A stretch of 64,000 nucleotides of DNA from an uncultured Collinsella sp. (GCA_934668875.1 CAKUON010000003.1:186001-250000); one strand, 5' to 3'; positions 19,415 to 29,300 are shown, counted from the first letter of the stretch. Numbers and translations: made by a program. The notes: generated by a model from the sequence alone, not told the origin.

Positions 19415-20125
19415 ATGGCGCAGCGCGAACAACACGAACGGGTCAAGCGAATGGACCGCTGGGCGGGCAAGTTGCTCGGGCATAAGGCAGTAGTCGTGGC
19501 GATGCTCGTCGTCATTGCGATGGCGAGCGGCTTGGCGATGGCGAGCTTTGGTGACCGCTCCGGCAATGTTTCGTTTGGGCGCGTTGAGGACTCGGGTCCA
19601 TCGGCGGAGCCGGGGTCCGGCGATCTTTCGGACGATGCATCCGATGGGTCTTCGTCTAAGGCGTCTGCCGAAACGGAGGTGTACGTCGATGTAGATGGTG
19701 CCGTTGCATCCCCGGGCGTGTACCGGCTTCAAGATGGAGCGCGGGTATCCCAGGCGATTGATGCTGCCGGAGGGCTAACGGCAGAGGCGGATGTGACGGG
19801 GCTTAACCGTGCTTCGAAAGTCACGGATGGACAAAAGATCTATGTGCCGACAGTGGGGGAGCAGCAGGCGGCTTTGGCGGCTGGCGGGGCCGATGGCGGC
19901 GCCGCTGCGGCATCGGGCAGGGGCGCTTCGTCGGGGCTTGTGAACATCAATACGGCAAGTGCGGCAGAATTGCAGACGCTTTCGGGCATCGGTCCCTCTA
20001 TGGCCCAGTCGATTATCGACGAGCGGACCCAAAACGGCGCTTTTGCCTCGGTCGACGACCTGATGCGTGTGTCGGGAATCGGCGAGAAGAAACTCGCCAA
20101 AATCAAAGATTGCATCTGCGTATGA
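19415..20125 (+). CDS. comEA: Competence DNA-binding protein ComEA
   Basis: Membrane-anchored receptor that binds double-stranded DNA outside the membrane for transformation. In 236 residues there is one N-terminal membrane segment (about 26-48), an acidic Ser/Asp-rich linker, an SLBB domain (about 88-145, with the VDGAVASPGVYRL start), a Gly/Ala linker and a C-terminal helix-hairpin-helix domain with NINTASAAELQTLSGIG and the second IGEKKLAKI hairpin. GGGAGG lies 8-9 bases before the ATG. Its last codons overlap the start of comEC. Confidence 0.93.
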   Translation: MAQREQHERVKRMDRWAGKLLGHKAVVVAMLVVIAMASGLAMASFGDRSGNVSFGRVEDSGPSAEPGSGDLSDDASDGSSSKASAETEVYVDVDGAVASPGVYRLQDGARVSQAIDAAGGLTAEADVTGLNRASKVTDGQKIYVPTVGEQQAALAAGGADGGAAAASGRGASSGLVNINTASAAELQTLSGIGPSMAQSIIDERTQNGAFASVDDLMRVSGIGEKKLAKIKDCICV

Positions 20126-22425
20126 GTGCGACCGAGCGTGAGCACGTGATGCCTCCACGGCCATTGTTGCCGTGGACGATGGCCCTTTGTGCCGGCTTGT
20201 GTGCGAGTTGCGGCTTGGTGCTTAACGTGACGGCTGATGCGCTACTGGGAGAAGGACTGACTTCCGTCACGTTACTCTGGGGCATTCCCGTTGTGGCTGT
20301 GGCGTTCGTCGTATTGGCTCGGTCTTGCATGCGTCTTGTGCGATGGAAGCGATGTCTGTATGCCGCGGCGGTCGGACTCGTGGCGGGAGCGATCGTGTCC
20401 GCGGGGTGGGCGATAGGTGCCCTCCGAGCTTCCAACGCTCTGGATGGACGGGCTGCAAGCAGTCTTGAGTTTGTGGTGCAGGGCGATCCGTCTATCAACG
20501 ATGATGCGTATTCCTATACCTGTGACGCGATCGCGGACGGTTGGCGCGTGGGTGCCGTTCGATTATCGTGCGATCGCGAGCTCAGTGCTGGGTCGCGCGT
20601 GCGTGTCATTGGCCGCGTTTCGCGCTTCGAGAATGATGCGTATGGGCGTTCGCGCGTGCTTCGGGGTGAGCTACGCAAGGTTAAGGCTGTCCGGATTGTG
20701 TCGATCGATGGGGGCTCTCCAGGGCCGTTGCTTCGGCTGCGAAATGAGCTGCTTGCCGCCATTGCTCCCGCGACCGATCCGGCGCGCTCGCTCATTGCCG
20801 GCGTTGTCTGCGGACGTTCGTCCGAGCTGCGCGCCCAGCCGGCGGGCGAATGGTTTTCGGTGACGGGAACGGCGCATCTCATTGCCGTCTCGGGCAGTCA
20901 TCTTGCCGTCGTAGGGTTTGTGATCGAGGGCGCCCTGCAAAAGACGCGCTACTCGCGTGGGCTGCAGCGGGCGCTTTTGGCGGTAACGCTTGTGGCCTAC
21001 GCCGCCTTTACAGGTGCATCACCCTCGGCTGTTCGTGCGTGCTGCATGGTGTTCGCGACGCTTGTCGCCAACGGTGCCGGGCGTCGCCGCCACGGCATCT
21101 CTGCGCTCTTTGTGACCATGTCGATTTTTGTGCTACTCCGTCCAACGGTGCTGTTCGAGATGGGCTTTCAGCTTTCGTGTGCCAGCGTCTTTGCCATCTT
21201 GTGCTTTTGCCCGTATGCCACCTACGCTTTGGGTGAGTTGGGCGTGCCGGCGGGCATTGCCAGCATGCTTTCCGTCACGTTGTGCTCGCAGCTGGCGACG
21301 CTTCCCATTACTATCCCTGCGTTCGGGACATTTTCGCTTATCGCCCCGCTTGCGAATGCGGTTATCGGCCCGGTGGTGAGCGTGCTGCTTGCAGTTTCGG
21401 TTGTGCTGGTACCCTGCTCGATTGTTCCCCTGTTTCGGCCCTGGGTGCTGATGGTGTCCGTGCTTGCCGCCCGTTGCGCGCTGTTCTTCGAGCAGCTTTT
21501 TGCCGCCATTCCGGGCGCGTCCGTGAGCGTGCCGCCCGATTCCATCTGGATATACCTCGTGCCGTTTGGTTTGGCGGTCCTCTTGGTATGGTGGCCGCGA
21601 CCGCATGCGCGTCCCATGGCTGCGGGACTGCTGTGCTTGGTTTTCGCGGCGGTTGTCCCGTGCGTCTACTGGGATCGATTCGCTCCGCCCTCGGTAACGA
21701 TTCTCGATGTGGGTCAGGCCGATGCCATTCTTATCCGTCAGGGCGATACCGTGGCGCTCGTCGACTGCGGGCTTGACGAGCGTGTGGTAAGCGCGCTGGT
21801 GCGCAATAACGTTCACCATATCGATGCCGTGTTTGTGACGCATTGGGATGAGGACCATTGGGGTGGCTTGCCCGCAGTACTGGAGCAGTTCCCGGTCGGA
21901 ACGATCGCTGTGGCGGCGGATGCGCTGGAGGATGCCCCTGCCGAGGTTGTGGGGCGACCAGGTGTTTCGTATCGGCAGGTGACCTGTGGCGATGTCGTCG
22001 AAATCGGTGCGTTTCGCGGCCGCGTGATGTGGCCGTTCGAATCGGTAGATGGCGAGGGCAACGAAGACTCGCTTGTCCTGCTGCTCACCTACGCACAAGA
22101 GGGCAAGCGCTTACGCATGCTTCTGACGGGTGATGCCGAACTCGATCAAGAGCGTAAGTTTGCACAGGAAGTGGGGGACATCGATGTCCTCAAGCTCGGA
22201 CATCACGGCTCTAAGGTCTCGGTCGACGGCGAGCTGCTGGATGTCTTAAAGCCCGAACTCTCCATTGCGAGCGCCGGCGAAGGCAACCGCTATGGTCATC
22301 CGTCGGATGTCTGCGTCGATGCCGTGAGGGAAGCGGGCGGGGCCTTCGCGTGCACGATTGAACACGGCGACATCACCATTACACCGACCGCGAAGGGCTT
22401 TGCCATGCGATGCCAGCGACCATAA
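20122..22425 (+). CDS. comEC: DNA internalisation channel protein ComEC/Rec2
   Basis: Polytopic membrane protein that passes single-stranded DNA into the cell. From ATG 20122, overlapping the comEA stop as ATGA, it has 767 residues: two or three N-terminal membrane segments, an extracellular DUF4131/OB part (about 75-200), the Competence domain with many membrane segments (about 215-500, including ISGSHLAVVGF-like AVSGSHLA), and a C-terminal metallo-beta-lactamase domain. That domain has LDVGQADA, VTHWDEDHWGG, LTGDAE and KLGHHGS motifs; the first His of the usual H-x-H-x-D-H is kept but the second is replaced by Asp, giving HWDEDH. Confidence 0.93.
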   Translation: MSATEREHVMPPRPLLPWTMALCAGLCASCGLVLNVTADALLGEGLTSVTLLWGIPVVAVAFVVLARSCMRLVRWKRCLYAAAVGLVAGAIVSAGWAIGALRASNALDGRAASSLEFVVQGDPSINDDAYSYTCDAIADGWRVGAVRLSCDRELSAGSRVRVIGRVSRFENDAYGRSRVLRGELRKVKAVRIVSIDGGSPGPLLRLRNELLAAIAPATDPARSLIAGVVCGRSSELRAQPAGEWFSVTGTAHLIAVSGSHLAVVGFVIEGALQKTRYSRGLQRALLAVTLVAYAAFTGASPSAVRACCMVFATLVANGAGRRRHGISALFVTMSIFVLLRPTVLFEMGFQLSCASVFAILCFCPYATYALGELGVPAGIASMLSVTLCSQLATLPITIPAFGTFSLIAPLANAVIGPVVSVLLAVSVVLVPCSIVPLFRPWVLMVSVLAARCALFFEQLFAAIPGASVSVPPDSIWIYLVPFGLAVLLVWWPRPHARPMAAGLLCLVFAAVVPCVYWDRFAPPSVTILDVGQADAILIRQGDTVALVDCGLDERVVSALVRNNVHHIDAVFVTHWDEDHWGGLPAVLEQFPVGTIAVAADALEDAPAEVVGRPGVSYRQVTCGDVVEIGAFRGRVMWPFESVDGEGNEDSLVLLLTYAQEGKRLRMLLTGDAELDQERKFAQEVGDIDVLKLGHHGSKVSVDGELLDVLKPELSIASAGEGNRYGHPSDVCVDAVREAGGAFACTIEHGDITITPTAKGFAMRCQRP

Positions 22426-22433
22426 CGACGTCG

Positions 22434-22463
22434 TTGGCGCACCGTAGGTCCCTGGGCTAGAAT
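22434..22463 (+). promoter_or_regulatory. Putative promoter of holA
   Basis: TTGGCG (22434-22439) and TAGAAT (22458-22463) with an 18-base spacer, 40 bases before holA. The -10 is preceded by GGGC as in several other promoters of this window. Confidence 0.5.
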
Positions 22464-22503
22464 GACACGGTACGAACACGAGGGCCTTTGAGAGGGGAGC
22501 GCG

Positions 22504-23466
22504 ATGTCTGAAAACGGTCTGCTGCCGGCATATCTGATCGTCGGTACCGACGGAGTCAAGCGCGACCACGCCGTCTCGCGTATGAAGGCTCGCTTGGAAA
22601 AGTCGGGCATGGTCGAGTTCAACCTCGACGAGCGCGACATGTCCAAGGACCCCGATATCGAGTCAATCATCGGCTCGCTTAATACTTTTCCCATGGGTAG
22701 CGAGTTTCGTCTGGTAATCCTCGACGGCTGCTCAAAGCTCGCCAAGGCGGTCTCGGAGCCGCTCGTTGAGTATCTGGCGAGTCCCAGCCCCACAACGGTC
22801 TGCCTCATCATCGCCGACTCGCTTGCCAAGAACACGCGCCTGTATAAGGCGATCGCCAAGATCGACAAGAAGGCCGTGATCGATTGCTCCGGCACCAAGC
22901 GCTGGGAGCTACCGCGCCGTGTGCAGCAGATGGCGACGCAGCACGGCAAGTCGATCTCGACGGCGGCCGCCGAGGAACTCGTCTCGCGTTCGGGTGAAAA
23001 CACTCGCATGCTCGATAACGACTTGGCTAAGCTTGCCCAGATGGTCGAGGCGCCCCAGATTGAGCTTGCCGACGTTGAGCGCTGGATTGTACGTACGGCC
23101 GAGGTTCAACCCTGGGACTTCCTCAACGCCGTCTCGGCTCGCGATATGCGGCGATCGCTCGAGCTCTTTAAGCTTTTGCCCTCCAAGAGCTACGTGTGGA
23201 CTTACACATTGCTGTGCGGCCGCATCCGCGAGCTTATCGTTGCCAAGGCGCTCGATGCGCGTGGGCAGGGTCGCGAGCTGGCCGCAACGCTCAAGCTCCA
23301 GTCCTGGCAGGTCAAGAATCACCTTACCTGGGCGCGTCGTTTTTCGATGACCGAGCTCGTCGCAGCGCTCGAGAGTGCCGTTGATGTGGAGCTCGCGCTC
23401 AAGGGTTCGGCCGATTCTCAGACGGCGCTTTTGCTCTGGATTACGAACATCTTGAGAAAATCGTGA
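22504..23466 (+). CDS. holA: DNA polymerase III delta subunit
   Basis: Clamp-loader subunit that opens the sliding clamp. The 320-residue protein follows the HolA/YqeN pattern: an N-terminal AAA-like domain beginning AYLIVGTDG with a P-loop-less nucleotide fold, a hydrophobic LVILDGCSKL strand near residue 75, and an all-helical C-terminal domain ending with a LLLWITNILRKS stretch. GAGGGGAGCGCG gives the ribosome site before ATG 22504. Its usual partner order comEA-comEC-holA-rpsT is kept. Confidence 0.9.
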   Translation: MSENGLLPAYLIVGTDGVKRDHAVSRMKARLEKSGMVEFNLDERDMSKDPDIESIIGSLNTFPMGSEFRLVILDGCSKLAKAVSEPLVEYLASPSPTTVCLIIADSLAKNTRLYKAIAKIDKKAVIDCSGTKRWELPRRVQQMATQHGKSISTAAAEELVSRSGENTRMLDNDLAKLAQMVEAPQIELADVERWIVRTAEVQPWDFLNAVSARDMRRSLELFKLLPSKSYVWTYTLLCGRIRELIVAKALDARGQGRELAATLKLQSWQVKNHLTWARRFSMTELVAALESAVDVELALKGSADSQTALLLWITNILRKS

Positions 23467-23515
23467 TGATACCTGCCTATTTGACAAATTCGTTCTATCC
23501 CTTTGAGGGGGAGCG

Positions 23516-23524
23516 TGCTATAGT
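23516..23524 (+). promoter_or_regulatory. Extended -10 promoter of rpsT
   Basis: TGCTATAGT, identical to the element before rpmB. A consensus TTGACA lies at 23481 but is 32 bases upstream of the -10, too far to pair with it. The leader would be about 70 bases. Confidence 0.55.
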
Positions 23525-23599
23525 AGGCGCTTGCATGACCTCACCGTGTCTCAGAGGTGTCATACATTTTTTGCAAGGAACTCGAAAGGAACTCCAGAA

Positions 23600-23866
23600 G
23601 TGGCAAACATCAAGTCTCAGAAGAAGCGTATCCGCACCAATGAGGCAGCTCGCATGCGTAACAAGGCTGTCAAGTCCGAGCTCAAGACGCTGACCAAGCA
23701 CGTCCAGTCCGCCGTCGCCGAGGGCGACGCCGAGAAGGCCCAGGCTGCCCTCAAGACCGTCACCAAGCGTCTCGACATGGCTGCCGCCAAGCATGTTATC
23801 CACAAGAACCAGGCTTCCAATCGCAAGTCCGGTCTTGCCAAGCTCGTGAACAGCATCAACGCCTAA
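23600..23866 (+). CDS. rpsT: 30S ribosomal protein S20
   Basis: Primary 16S rRNA-binding protein. The 88-residue product has the N-terminal [14 protein letters not shown] signature and is Lys- and Ala-rich throughout, ending in a conserved helix with the [15 protein letters not shown] segment. The frame is open upstream, but AAAGGA 9 bases before GTG 23600 fixes the start. It stands alone between its own extended -10 promoter and a strong terminator. Confidence 0.96.
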   Translation: MANIKSQKKRIRTNEAARMRNKAVKSELKTLTKHVQSAVAEGDAEKAQAALKTVTKRLDMAAAKHVIHKNQASNRKSGLAKLVNSINA

Positions 23867-23900
23867 GTTGTAAATTTCACACCACACAGATTACGCGCAT

Positions 23901-23937
23901 AAATGGAGCCTGTTTTATGGAACAGGCTCCATTTTTT
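23901..23937 (+). terminator. Terminator after rpsT
   Basis: AAATGGAGCCTGTT (23901-23914) pairs perfectly with AACAGGCTCCATTT (23921-23934) around TTATGG, with T6 at 23932-23937. It lies 34 bases past the rpsT stop. Confidence 0.93.
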
Positions 23938-23949
23938 GTATCGCTCGGG

Positions 23950-23963
23950 TAAGATAGTCCGCA
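23950..23963 (+). promoter_or_regulatory. -10 element placing lepA transcription start at its ATG
   Basis: TAAGAT at 23950-23955 is preceded by CTCGGG. The usual 6-7 base gap from the -10 to the start point puts transcription start at the A of the lepA ATG (23963). No ribosome site is visible, so a leaderless mRNA is likely. Inference from spacing only. Confidence 0.45.
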
Positions 23964-25774
23964 TGAATACTTCAATTGACATTTCCCACATCCGCAACTT
24001 CTCGATCGTTGCGCACATCGACCATGGCAAGTCCACGATCAGTGACCGTATCCTCGAGCTCACCCATACCGTTGACGAACGCGACATGGAGTCGCAGCTG
24101 CTCGACACCATGGATATCGAGCGCGAGCGCGGCATCACGATCAAGTCCAATGCCGTCCGCGTGTCCTATGACGCCGACGACGGCGAGACGTATCAGTTCA
24201 ACCTCATCGATACGCCGGGCCATGTAGACTTTACCTACGAGGTCTCGCGTTCGCTGGCCGCTTGTGAGGGCGCGGTACTCGTTGTCGACGCCACGCAGGG
24301 CGTCGAGGCGCAGACCGTTTCCAACGCGACGCTCGCCATGAACGCCAATCTGGACATTGTGCCGGCCATCAACAAGATCGACCTGCCCTCGGCCCATCCC
24401 GATGAGGTTAAGACCGAGATCGAGGATGACCTGGCGATCCCTGCCGATGATGCCGTGTGCGTCTCGGGCAAGACCGGCGAGGGCATCCACGATCTGCTGG
24501 AGTCCATTGTCTTTTTGATCTCTCCGCCCAAGGGCGATGCGAACGCGCCGCTCAAGGCACTCATCCTGGATTCGTACTTCGACGAGTATCGTGGTGTTGT
24601 CGCCACGGTGCGCATCTTTGACGGCTCGATTAAAAAGGGCGATACCCTGCGCATGATGCAGGCCAAGGGCGATTTTTTGGTCGATGGCGTGGGTGTCAAG
24701 CGTCCCGCCGAGACGCCGGTCGACGCGCTGACCGTTGGCGAGGTGGGCTACGTGGTCACGGGCCTGAAGGACCCCGAGGCCGTGCGCGTGGGCGATACCC
24801 TCACGTGGGCCTCGAACCCCTGCTCCGAGCCGCTTCCGGGCTACCGCGAGGCCAAGCCCATGGTCTACACGGGCCTGTTCCCGATCGACAACAAGGACTA
24901 CGAGAATCTGCGCGACGCCCTCGATAAGCTGCACGTCAACGACCCGTCGTTGGTGTGGGAGCCCGAGACCTCGGTGGCGCTCGGCTTTGGCTTCCGCGTG
25001 GGCTTCCTGGGCCTGCTGCACATGGAAGTCGTCAAGGAACGCCTGGAGCGCGAGTTCAACCTGGACCTCATTGCCACGAGTCCCTCGGTCGACTATCACG
25101 TCTACAAGACCGACGGCGAAATGATCGATGTCCGCAGTCCGCAGGACCTTCCCGAGGCCACACGAATCGAACGTATCGAGGAACCCTACCTCAAGGCAAA
25201 GATCATCTGCCCGCCTGAGTACACGGGTGCCGTCATGCAGCTCGCCATCGAGCACCGCGGCGTCACAACCGACATGATCCACCTGACGAGCAAATCGGTC
25301 GAGATGCGCTTTGATATGCCGCTCGCCGAGCTCATCTTGGACTTCTTCGATCAGCTCAAGAGCCGCACCAAGGGCTATGCCTCGCTCGACTACGAGTTCA
25401 ACGAATATCGCCCCTCCGAGCTCGTCAAGCTCGACATCCTGCTTTCGGGCGACGAGGTGGACGCGCTGTCGTTTATCGTCCACAAGGACAAGGCCTACGG
25501 TCTTGCCCGCGGCCTATGCGACAAGCTCAAGGAGATTATTCCGCGACAGCTGTTCGAGGTGCCCATCCAGGGTGCTATCGGCAACAAGATCATTGCCCGC
25601 TCCACCGTCAAGGCTCGTCGCAAGGACGTGCTTGCCAAGTGCTACGGCGGCGATATCTCGCGTAAGCGCAAACTGCTCGAGAAGCAGAAAGAGGGCAAGA
25701 AGCGCATGAAGGCCATCGGATCGGTTGAAGTGCCGCAGGAGGCCTTTATGGCGATCCTCAAGGTGGACGAGTAG
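23963..25774 (+). CDS. lepA: Elongation factor 4 (LepA)
   Basis: Ribosome-bound translational GTPase that back-translocates or aids initiation. The 603-residue protein shows the G1 motif AHIDHGKST near residues 17-25, the ERERGITIK switch near 53, [12 protein letters not shown] near 80 and NKIDLP near 134, and ends with the LepA-only C-terminal domain ([19 protein letters not shown]). The frame is open to 23903, but that part is read from the rpsT terminator; ATG 23963 gives the standard start. It lacks a visible ribosome site and overlaps a -10 motif. Confidence 0.96.
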   Translation: MNTSIDISHIRNFSIVAHIDHGKSTISDRILELTHTVDERDMESQLLDTMDIERERGITIKSNAVRVSYDADDGETYQFNLIDTPGHVDFTYEVSRSLAACEGAVLVVDATQGVEAQTVSNATLAMNANLDIVPAINKIDLPSAHPDEVKTEIEDDLAIPADDAVCVSGKTGEGIHDLLESIVFLISPPKGDANAPLKALILDSYFDEYRGVVATVRIFDGSIKKGDTLRMMQAKGDFLVDGVGVKRPAETPVDALTVGEVGYVVTGLKDPEAVRVGDTLTWASNPCSEPLPGYREAKPMVYTGLFPIDNKDYENLRDALDKLHVNDPSLVWEPETSVALGFGFRVGFLGLLHMEVVKERLEREFNLDLIATSPSVDYHVYKTDGEMIDVRSPQDLPEATRIERIEEPYLKAKIICPPEYTGAVMQLAIEHRGVTTDMIHLTSKSVEMRFDMPLAELILDFFDQLKSRTKGYASLDYEFNEYRPSELVKLDILLSGDEVDALSFIVHKDKAYGLARGLCDKLKEIIPRQLFEVPIQGAIGNKIIARSTVKARRKDVLAKCYGGDISRKRKLLEKQKEGKKRMKAIGSVEVPQEAFMAILKVDE

Positions 25775-25778
25775 GTCC

Positions 25779-26822
25779 ATGGCGCTTTCTGAATACAGCA
25801 AGCGGCTGCTGGGTGCTTATGCCGAGCAGCCGTTCCTTATGGCTCCCATGGCGGGCGTGACCGACCCCGCCTATCGCATCATGTGTCGCCGCCGCGGTGC
25901 CAACCTTGCCTACAGCGAGATGGTGAGCGTGGCGGGCCTTGCCTATGCCAGCAACAAGACCTGGCGCCTGGTGCTACCGGCCGACGAGGAGCAGCAGATT
26001 TGCGTGCAGCTCTTTGGCTCCAAGCCCGATCAGTTTGCGAGTGCCGTCGCCGCCGTCGAGGAGCGCGTTGGCGATCGCCTGTCGCTCATCGATATCAATA
26101 TGGCATGCCCCGCCCGCAAGGTCGTTACCAAGGGCGAGGGCTCGGCGCTCATGCGCACGCCCGATTTGGCCGAGAAGATTGTTGAGGCCGCGGTCGGCGC
26201 GGCGCACGTGCCCGTGACCGTCAAGATTCGCAAGGGCTTTTATGCCGAGGACCGTAATGCCGCGACATTTGCCCAGATGCTTGAGGGCGCAGGGGCTGCC
26301 GCAGTCGCCGTGCATGGTCGTTGCGCCACGCAGCTCTACACGGGCCAGGCCGACTGGTCGGTCGTCGATGAGGTTGCCGACGCTGTCGAGATTCCCGTGA
26401 TTGGTTCGGGCGATGTGTTCTCGGCCGAGGAGGCTGCGGAGCATCTGCACGGCTCGGGTGCCAGCGCGGTGTTTATCGCGCGCGGTATCTACGGTAATCC
26501 CTGGGTCTTTGGTGATGCTCGCGCCCTTGCGCTCGATGGCATACCGGTGTCGCCGCGCAGCTCCGTCGAGCGCTTGGACGCTCTGCGTGAGCACCTAACG
26601 CTGACGCATGAGCTCTTGCCGCTCATGTCGCGCGCCCGCACGTACGCAAGCTGGTACTTAAAAGGCATGCCCCATGCCGCCGCCTGGCGCGCTCAGGTAG
26701 TGCGTTGCTCTACGTGCGAGGAGTTCATGTCGCTGGTCGATGATATCGAGCACGATGTGGTGGCCTGCGAGGCCGCCCTTGCCGCCGGTGAGTCGGTGCC
26801 CGCTCATCCGCTGGAGGCTTAA
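25779..26822 (+). CDS. dus: tRNA-dihydrouridine synthase (Dus family)
   Basis: FMN enzyme reducing uridines in tRNA D-loops. The 347 residues form a TIM barrel with LMAPMAGVTDPAYR near the start, INMACPARKVVTKGEG with the catalytic Cys near residue 105, VKIRKGF near 144 and the FMN motif GSGDVFS and ARGIYGNPW near 205-245. The DusB subgroup is likely, but I cannot separate subgroups by eye. ATG at 25779 is 5 bases after the lepA stop; the open frame upstream lies in lepA. It sits where other genomes have lepA directly followed by hemW. Confidence 0.9.
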   Translation: MALSEYSKRLLGAYAEQPFLMAPMAGVTDPAYRIMCRRRGANLAYSEMVSVAGLAYASNKTWRLVLPADEEQQICVQLFGSKPDQFASAVAAVEERVGDRLSLIDINMACPARKVVTKGEGSALMRTPDLAEKIVEAAVGAAHVPVTVKIRKGFYAEDRNAATFAQMLEGAGAAAVAVHGRCATQLYTGQADWSVVDEVADAVEIPVIGSGDVFSAEEAAEHLHGSGASAVFIARGIYGNPWVFGDARALALDGIPVSPRSSVERLDALREHLTLTHELLPLMSRARTYASWYLKGMPHAAAWRAQVVRCSTCEEFMSLVDDIEHDVVACEAALAAGESVPAHPLEA

Positions 26823-26824
26823 GG

Positions 26825-28057
26825 GTGGCCGTTACCGCGCTGTACGTGCATGTGCCGTTTTGCGCTCAAAAATGCCGCTATTGCGACTTTGACTCGCGCA
26901 GCTTTGCTCTGTGTGATTTGGATGCTGCGCTCGATTCCTATTTTGAGCAGCTGTATGCGCGCCTCGATTCCTTTGGCGACGCCGGGGCGCTTGCGCAGGT
27001 CCGCACGGTCTATATTGGCGGCGGCACGCCCTCACTGGCTGGGGAGCGCCTGGTGAAACTTGCCCGTCGTATCTCCATGTGGTGTAAGCCCGTTGAATTT
27101 ACTTGCGAAGCCAATCCTGAGTCGCTGATCGCCGAGCTAGCCACCGCGCTTGCCGAGGCGGGTGTCACGCGCATCTCTTTGGGCGTGCAAACCCTCGACA
27201 ATACCGAGCTGGCTGCTATTGGCCGCATTCACGATGCTAATCGGGCACTTGCGGCTATCGCGACGGTGAAGGATGCTGGTCTCGATGTGTCGTGCGACCT
27301 GATGTGCGGCCTTCCCGGGCAGACGGCCGCAAGCTGGCGGAGCACGCTCGATGGCGTGTTGGCGGCGGCGCCTCATCATGTGTCGGTCTACCCGCTCACG
27401 CTCGAGGAGGGTACGCCACTCTATCGCATGGCGTGCCGTAACGAGTCGCTCGAGCCCGACGAGGATTTTCAGGCTTCGTGCATGGACGCGGCGCGTGAGC
27501 GCCTAGGTGCGGCCGGCTATCATCCGTATGAGGTGGCAAGCTACGCGCTCAACGGCTATGAGTGCGCCCATAACATTGCCTACTGGACCGGACGGGGCTA
27601 CCTGGGCCTGGGTCGTTCTGCCGCGGGCATGCTCGACGACGAGGATTTCGACCGTCTTGCAGGTTTGTTCCCCGGCGTGTCTTCTCGAGGCGATGCGTAC
27701 CGCGTGCGTCTGGTGCAACGTGACGATGACGCGACGGCGTTCGAGGCCGAATATCTGTCGCAGCGCGAGGCTGTCGCCGAAGATTTGATGCTCGCTTGTC
27801 GCATGACGCGCGGTGTTGCGTCCGACCTGTTGGCTCGTGCAGCTTGCGTCATCCCAACGGGCGAGCTGGCAGCTGCCTGCGATCGCGCGCTCGAATTGGG
27901 TCTTGCCACTTGGGTGCCCGAGACGCTCTGGGGTCATGAGGGACCCTTCACTACGGCAGATGTCGTCGCGGGCCATGTTCGAGCTCGTCTGGCGCCGACC
28001 CATCTGGGCTGGCTCGATGGAAATGTTCTGTTCGAGCTGTTTTGGGATCTAGCTTAG
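26825..28057 (+). CDS. hemW: Radical SAM protein HemW (oxygen-independent coproporphyrinogen oxidase-like)
   Basis: HemW-like heme chaperone, formerly annotated as oxygen-independent coproporphyrinogen III oxidase. The 410-residue protein has the radical-SAM cluster motif FCAQKCRYCDF near residues 12-22, GGGTPS near 67 and a C-terminal HemN-like domain. The motif has only the C-x3-C-x2-C cysteines, as in HemW, and lacks the extra Cys of true HemN. lepA-hemW-dnaJ adjacency is common in Gram-positive bacteria, but hrcA and grpE, often between them, are absent here. Confidence 0.9.
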   Translation: MAVTALYVHVPFCAQKCRYCDFDSRSFALCDLDAALDSYFEQLYARLDSFGDAGALAQVRTVYIGGGTPSLAGERLVKLARRISMWCKPVEFTCEANPESLIAELATALAEAGVTRISLGVQTLDNTELAAIGRIHDANRALAAIATVKDAGLDVSCDLMCGLPGQTAASWRSTLDGVLAAAPHHVSVYPLTLEEGTPLYRMACRNESLEPDEDFQASCMDAARERLGAAGYHPYEVASYALNGYECAHNIAYWTGRGYLGLGRSAAGMLDDEDFDRLAGLFPGVSSRGDAYRVRLVQRDDDATAFEAEYLSQREAVAEDLMLACRMTRGVASDLLARAACVIPTGELAAACDRALELGLATWVPETLWGHEGPFTTADVVAGHVRARLAPTHLGWLDGNVLFELFWDLA

Positions 28058-28067
28058 GCCGCTCGGG

Positions 28068-28073
28068 TAGAAT
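28068..28073 (+). promoter_or_regulatory. -10 element of the dnaJ pair
   Basis: TAGAAT preceded by GCTCGGG, the same context as the lepA -10. No -35 is visible at the right distance. Start point would be about 28080, 36 bases before the first dnaJ. Confidence 0.45.
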
Positions 28074-28115
28074 TACCGGAATATATACGCTGCTGTGAGC
28101 AGGAGGTTGCCGCGC

Positions 28116-29219
28116 ATGGCGACGATGAACGAAAAAGATTACTACGAGATTCTGGGCGTCTCCAAGGACGCCACCTCGCGTGATATTCAAAAGGCCTTCC
28201 AGCAAAAGGCCCGTAAGCTCCATCCGGACGTCAATAAAGAGCCGGATGCCGAGGAAAAGTTTAAAGAGGTTTCCGAGGCCTACGCCGTGCTTTCGGATGA
28301 GCAAAAACGTGCGCGCTACGACGCCATGCGTTCTGGTAATCCCTTTGCCGGTGCTCCTACGGCTTCGCCCTATGGTGGCGGCTACGCCGGCAGCACGGGC
28401 TATGGCAATCCCTTTGAGGGCGGCTTTCCCTTTGGTGGCGCCTGGGGCCAGCAGCGTCGCGGCCAGGCTGCCTACAATCCCGAGAACGGCGCCAACGTGG
28501 TCGTCGATATCAAACTCGACGCCAAGGAGGCCAAGGGCGGTGCCCGCAAGACCGTCCGCTACACGCGCTTCGATACCTGTGGTCACTGCGGCGGTTCGGG
28601 CTCTGTTTCGTCCGAGCATGCACATACCTGCCCGAGCTGCGGTGGCCGCGGCCACATCGACGTCGACCTGTCCTTCCTGTTTGGTGCGGGCACGTTCCAG
28701 TCGGTCTGCCCCGAGTGCGGCGGTTCCGGTAAGGTCGTGGCCGACCCCTGCCCCGATTGCGGTGGCAGCGGGCGAACCCGTGTGACCTCCGAGCAGACGA
28801 TTGAGTTTCCTGCCGGCACGCACGATGGCGACGAGGTCCGCATTAGCGGCATGGGCCATGCTGGCACTAACGGTGCTGCGGGCGGCGACCTGGTCGGCCG
28901 CGCCCATGTTGAGGCCGAGCGCTTGGAAGGCAAAGCTCGTACCGGTTTTTACCTGATGGGCATCGTGGCGCCGTTTTTGGTGCTGTCGGCCATCTCGGGC
29001 GTGTTCTCGGCCTTTGCCGTGATGTGCTTTATCCCCTTTACCATGGGCCTGTTCATGGTGCTTTCGGACGGTGTGCTTCATCGCAGCCTGCTGTGGTGGA
29101 AGCGCGGTGCGATGCAGTTTGCCAACGGTTTTGCCAACGGCTTCATGTTCGCGCTCGTGTCGGTTTGGTTTGCGAGCTGCTCGCAACGGGCCATGCTTTC
29201 GCCGTACCAAATGCAATAA
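28116..29219 (+). CDS. DnaJ-like co-chaperone with membrane C-terminus
   Basis: A 367-residue J-domain protein. Seen in order are a J domain with HPD (residues 8-70, [10 protein letters not shown]), a Gly/Phe/Tyr-rich linker, the Cys-rich zinc domain with four C-x-x-C-x-G-x-G repeats (about 157-222) and the start of C-terminal domain I up to the [10 protein letters not shown] segment. From residue 277 on, the usual second substrate domain and dimerisation helix are replaced by three hydrophobic segments (about 277-302, 303-318, 336-355) with WWKR between. It would be a membrane-tethered chaperone partner of DnaK. AGGAGG 9 bases upstream sets ATG 28116. A normal dnaJ follows immediately. Confidence 0.85.
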   Translation: MATMNEKDYYEILGVSKDATSRDIQKAFQQKARKLHPDVNKEPDAEEKFKEVSEAYAVLSDEQKRARYDAMRSGNPFAGAPTASPYGGGYAGSTGYGNPFEGGFPFGGAWGQQRRGQAAYNPENGANVVVDIKLDAKEAKGGARKTVRYTRFDTCGHCGGSGSVSSEHAHTCPSCGGRGHIDVDLSFLFGAGTFQSVCPECGGSGKVVADPCPDCGGSGRTRVTSEQTIEFPAGTHDGDEVRISGMGHAGTNGAAGGDLVGRAHVEAERLEGKARTGFYLMGIVAPFLVLSAISGVFSAFAVMCFIPFTMGLFMVLSDGVLHRSLLWWKRGAMQFANGFANGFMFALVSVWFASCSQRAMLSPYQMQ

Positions 29220-29300
29220 CATCAAACCCTCTGTTTGCGGTCGGCCCAGCTTGGGTATAGGACGCACTGTGACAATAATGAAAGTCGGAAGGATTCGGTC

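Noticed and set aside
23481..23524. TTGACA at 23481 as the -35 of rpsT
   Set aside because: It is 32 bases from the -10 TATAGT, too far for one promoter.
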